5,413 nt of DNA, from positions 1-5,413 of the forward strand of contig JAFUQY010000427.1 in the NCBI GenBank assembly GCA_017472105.1. Direction: 5' to 3'. Of the stretch, positions 5,308 through 5,413 are shown piece by piece. Every line of letters begins with the position of its first letter. The stretch's first letter is position 1. The notes below the pieces were generated by a model. The model was not told the DNA's origin and ran no database searches. It worked only from the letters and a program-made list of their open reading frames with translations. This stretch comes from Clostridia bacterium. Its GTDB lineage: Bacteria; Bacillota_A; Clostridia; Oscillospirales; CAG-272. The translations under genes and the position numbers were made by a program.

Positions 5308-5413
5308 AGAACCTTCCCATGCGGCGAGAACCTTCCCATGCGGCGAGAACCTTCCCATGCGGCGAGAACCTTCCCATGCGGCGAGAACCTTCCCATGCGG
5401 CGAGAACCTTCCC
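5304..5413 (+). repeat. right array: at least 5.8 tandem copies of a 19-bp unit
   Basis: The unit GGCGAGAACCTTCCCATGC starts at 5304, 5323, 5342, 5361 and 5380, with a sixth copy cut after 15 bases by the window end. The visible copies are identical, which suggests recent expansion. The first unit overlaps the last four bases of foldback D, so the array grows directly from the element's end. There are no spacers, so it is not a CRISPR. Because 19 is not a multiple of three and no start signal is seen, a coding role is unlikely. Confidence 0.92.

Larger units (their letters stand above)
4853..5413. other. repeat-filled region upstream of the HTH regulator gene
   Basis: After the promoter of the regulator gene (4876-4904), this stretch is non-coding as far as I can see. 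It contains a left array of about 19-bp units (4950-5026), the 284-bp foldback D (5024-5307) and a right 19-bp array from 5304 to the window end. Short open frames across it encode only repeat-derived peptides and lack ribosome binding sites. Confidence 0.7.

Noticed and set aside
5161..5396. Repeat peptides (MGRFSPHGKVLAAWEGS type) on the minus strand
   Set aside because: They arise only from reading the 19-bp array in three frames. There is no start signal and the array is plainly a DNA-level repeat.
5304..5413. CRISPR array
   Set aside because: The 19-bp units follow one another without spacers, and no cas gene is present.

Overview
The window looks like chromosomal DNA of an anaerobic, moderately GC-rich Gram-positive bacterium, most likely a gut-type member of the Clostridia. 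This is an inference from four things: an oxygen-sensitive class III ribonucleotide reductase activase, AGGAG-type ribosome binding sites, a lipoprotein solute-binding protein of a type common in Clostridia, and intergenic space full of palindromic repeats. No marker gene fixes the species.

Layout. Positions 1-95 hold a weak terminator-like hairpin and a pyrimidine-rich leader. A complete nrdG follows (96-617, +). The 618-1014 gap holds a 112-bp inverted-repeat element (A), a possible promoter formed at its right end, and a second, good promoter (TTGCAA-17-TATAAT) with dyad symmetry. That promoter drives a solute-binding lipoprotein gene (1015-2511, +), which ends in a clear intrinsic terminator. 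The 868-base gap 2512-3379 holds no credible gene but has two more foldback elements: a 436-bp near-complete palindrome (B, sharing its ends with A) and a 151-bp element (C). A 490-residue HTH regulator with a large unrecognised C-terminal region follows on the minus strand (3380-4852), convergent with the transporter gene. Its promoter has the same hexamers and spacing as that of the binding-protein gene. The last 561 bases (4853-5413) hold a 284-bp foldback (D) flanked by two oppositely oriented arrays of about 19-bp units. The right array runs off the end of the window.

Working together. NrdG activates the anaerobic reductase NrdD, presumably encoded nearby but not seen here. The binding protein is a surface receptor for an ABC importer whose permeases and ATPase are not in the window. 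Its exclusive use of TTC for Phe suggests very high expression. The HTH protein may repress itself through an inverted repeat over its own promoter, and it may also control the binding-protein gene, but that is inference.

The most unusual aspect is the non-coding part: four long palindromic elements in about 5.4 kb, with shared modules, and one composite structure (inverted 19-bp arrays around a hairpin). I see no known defence system, CRISPR, retron or phage module.
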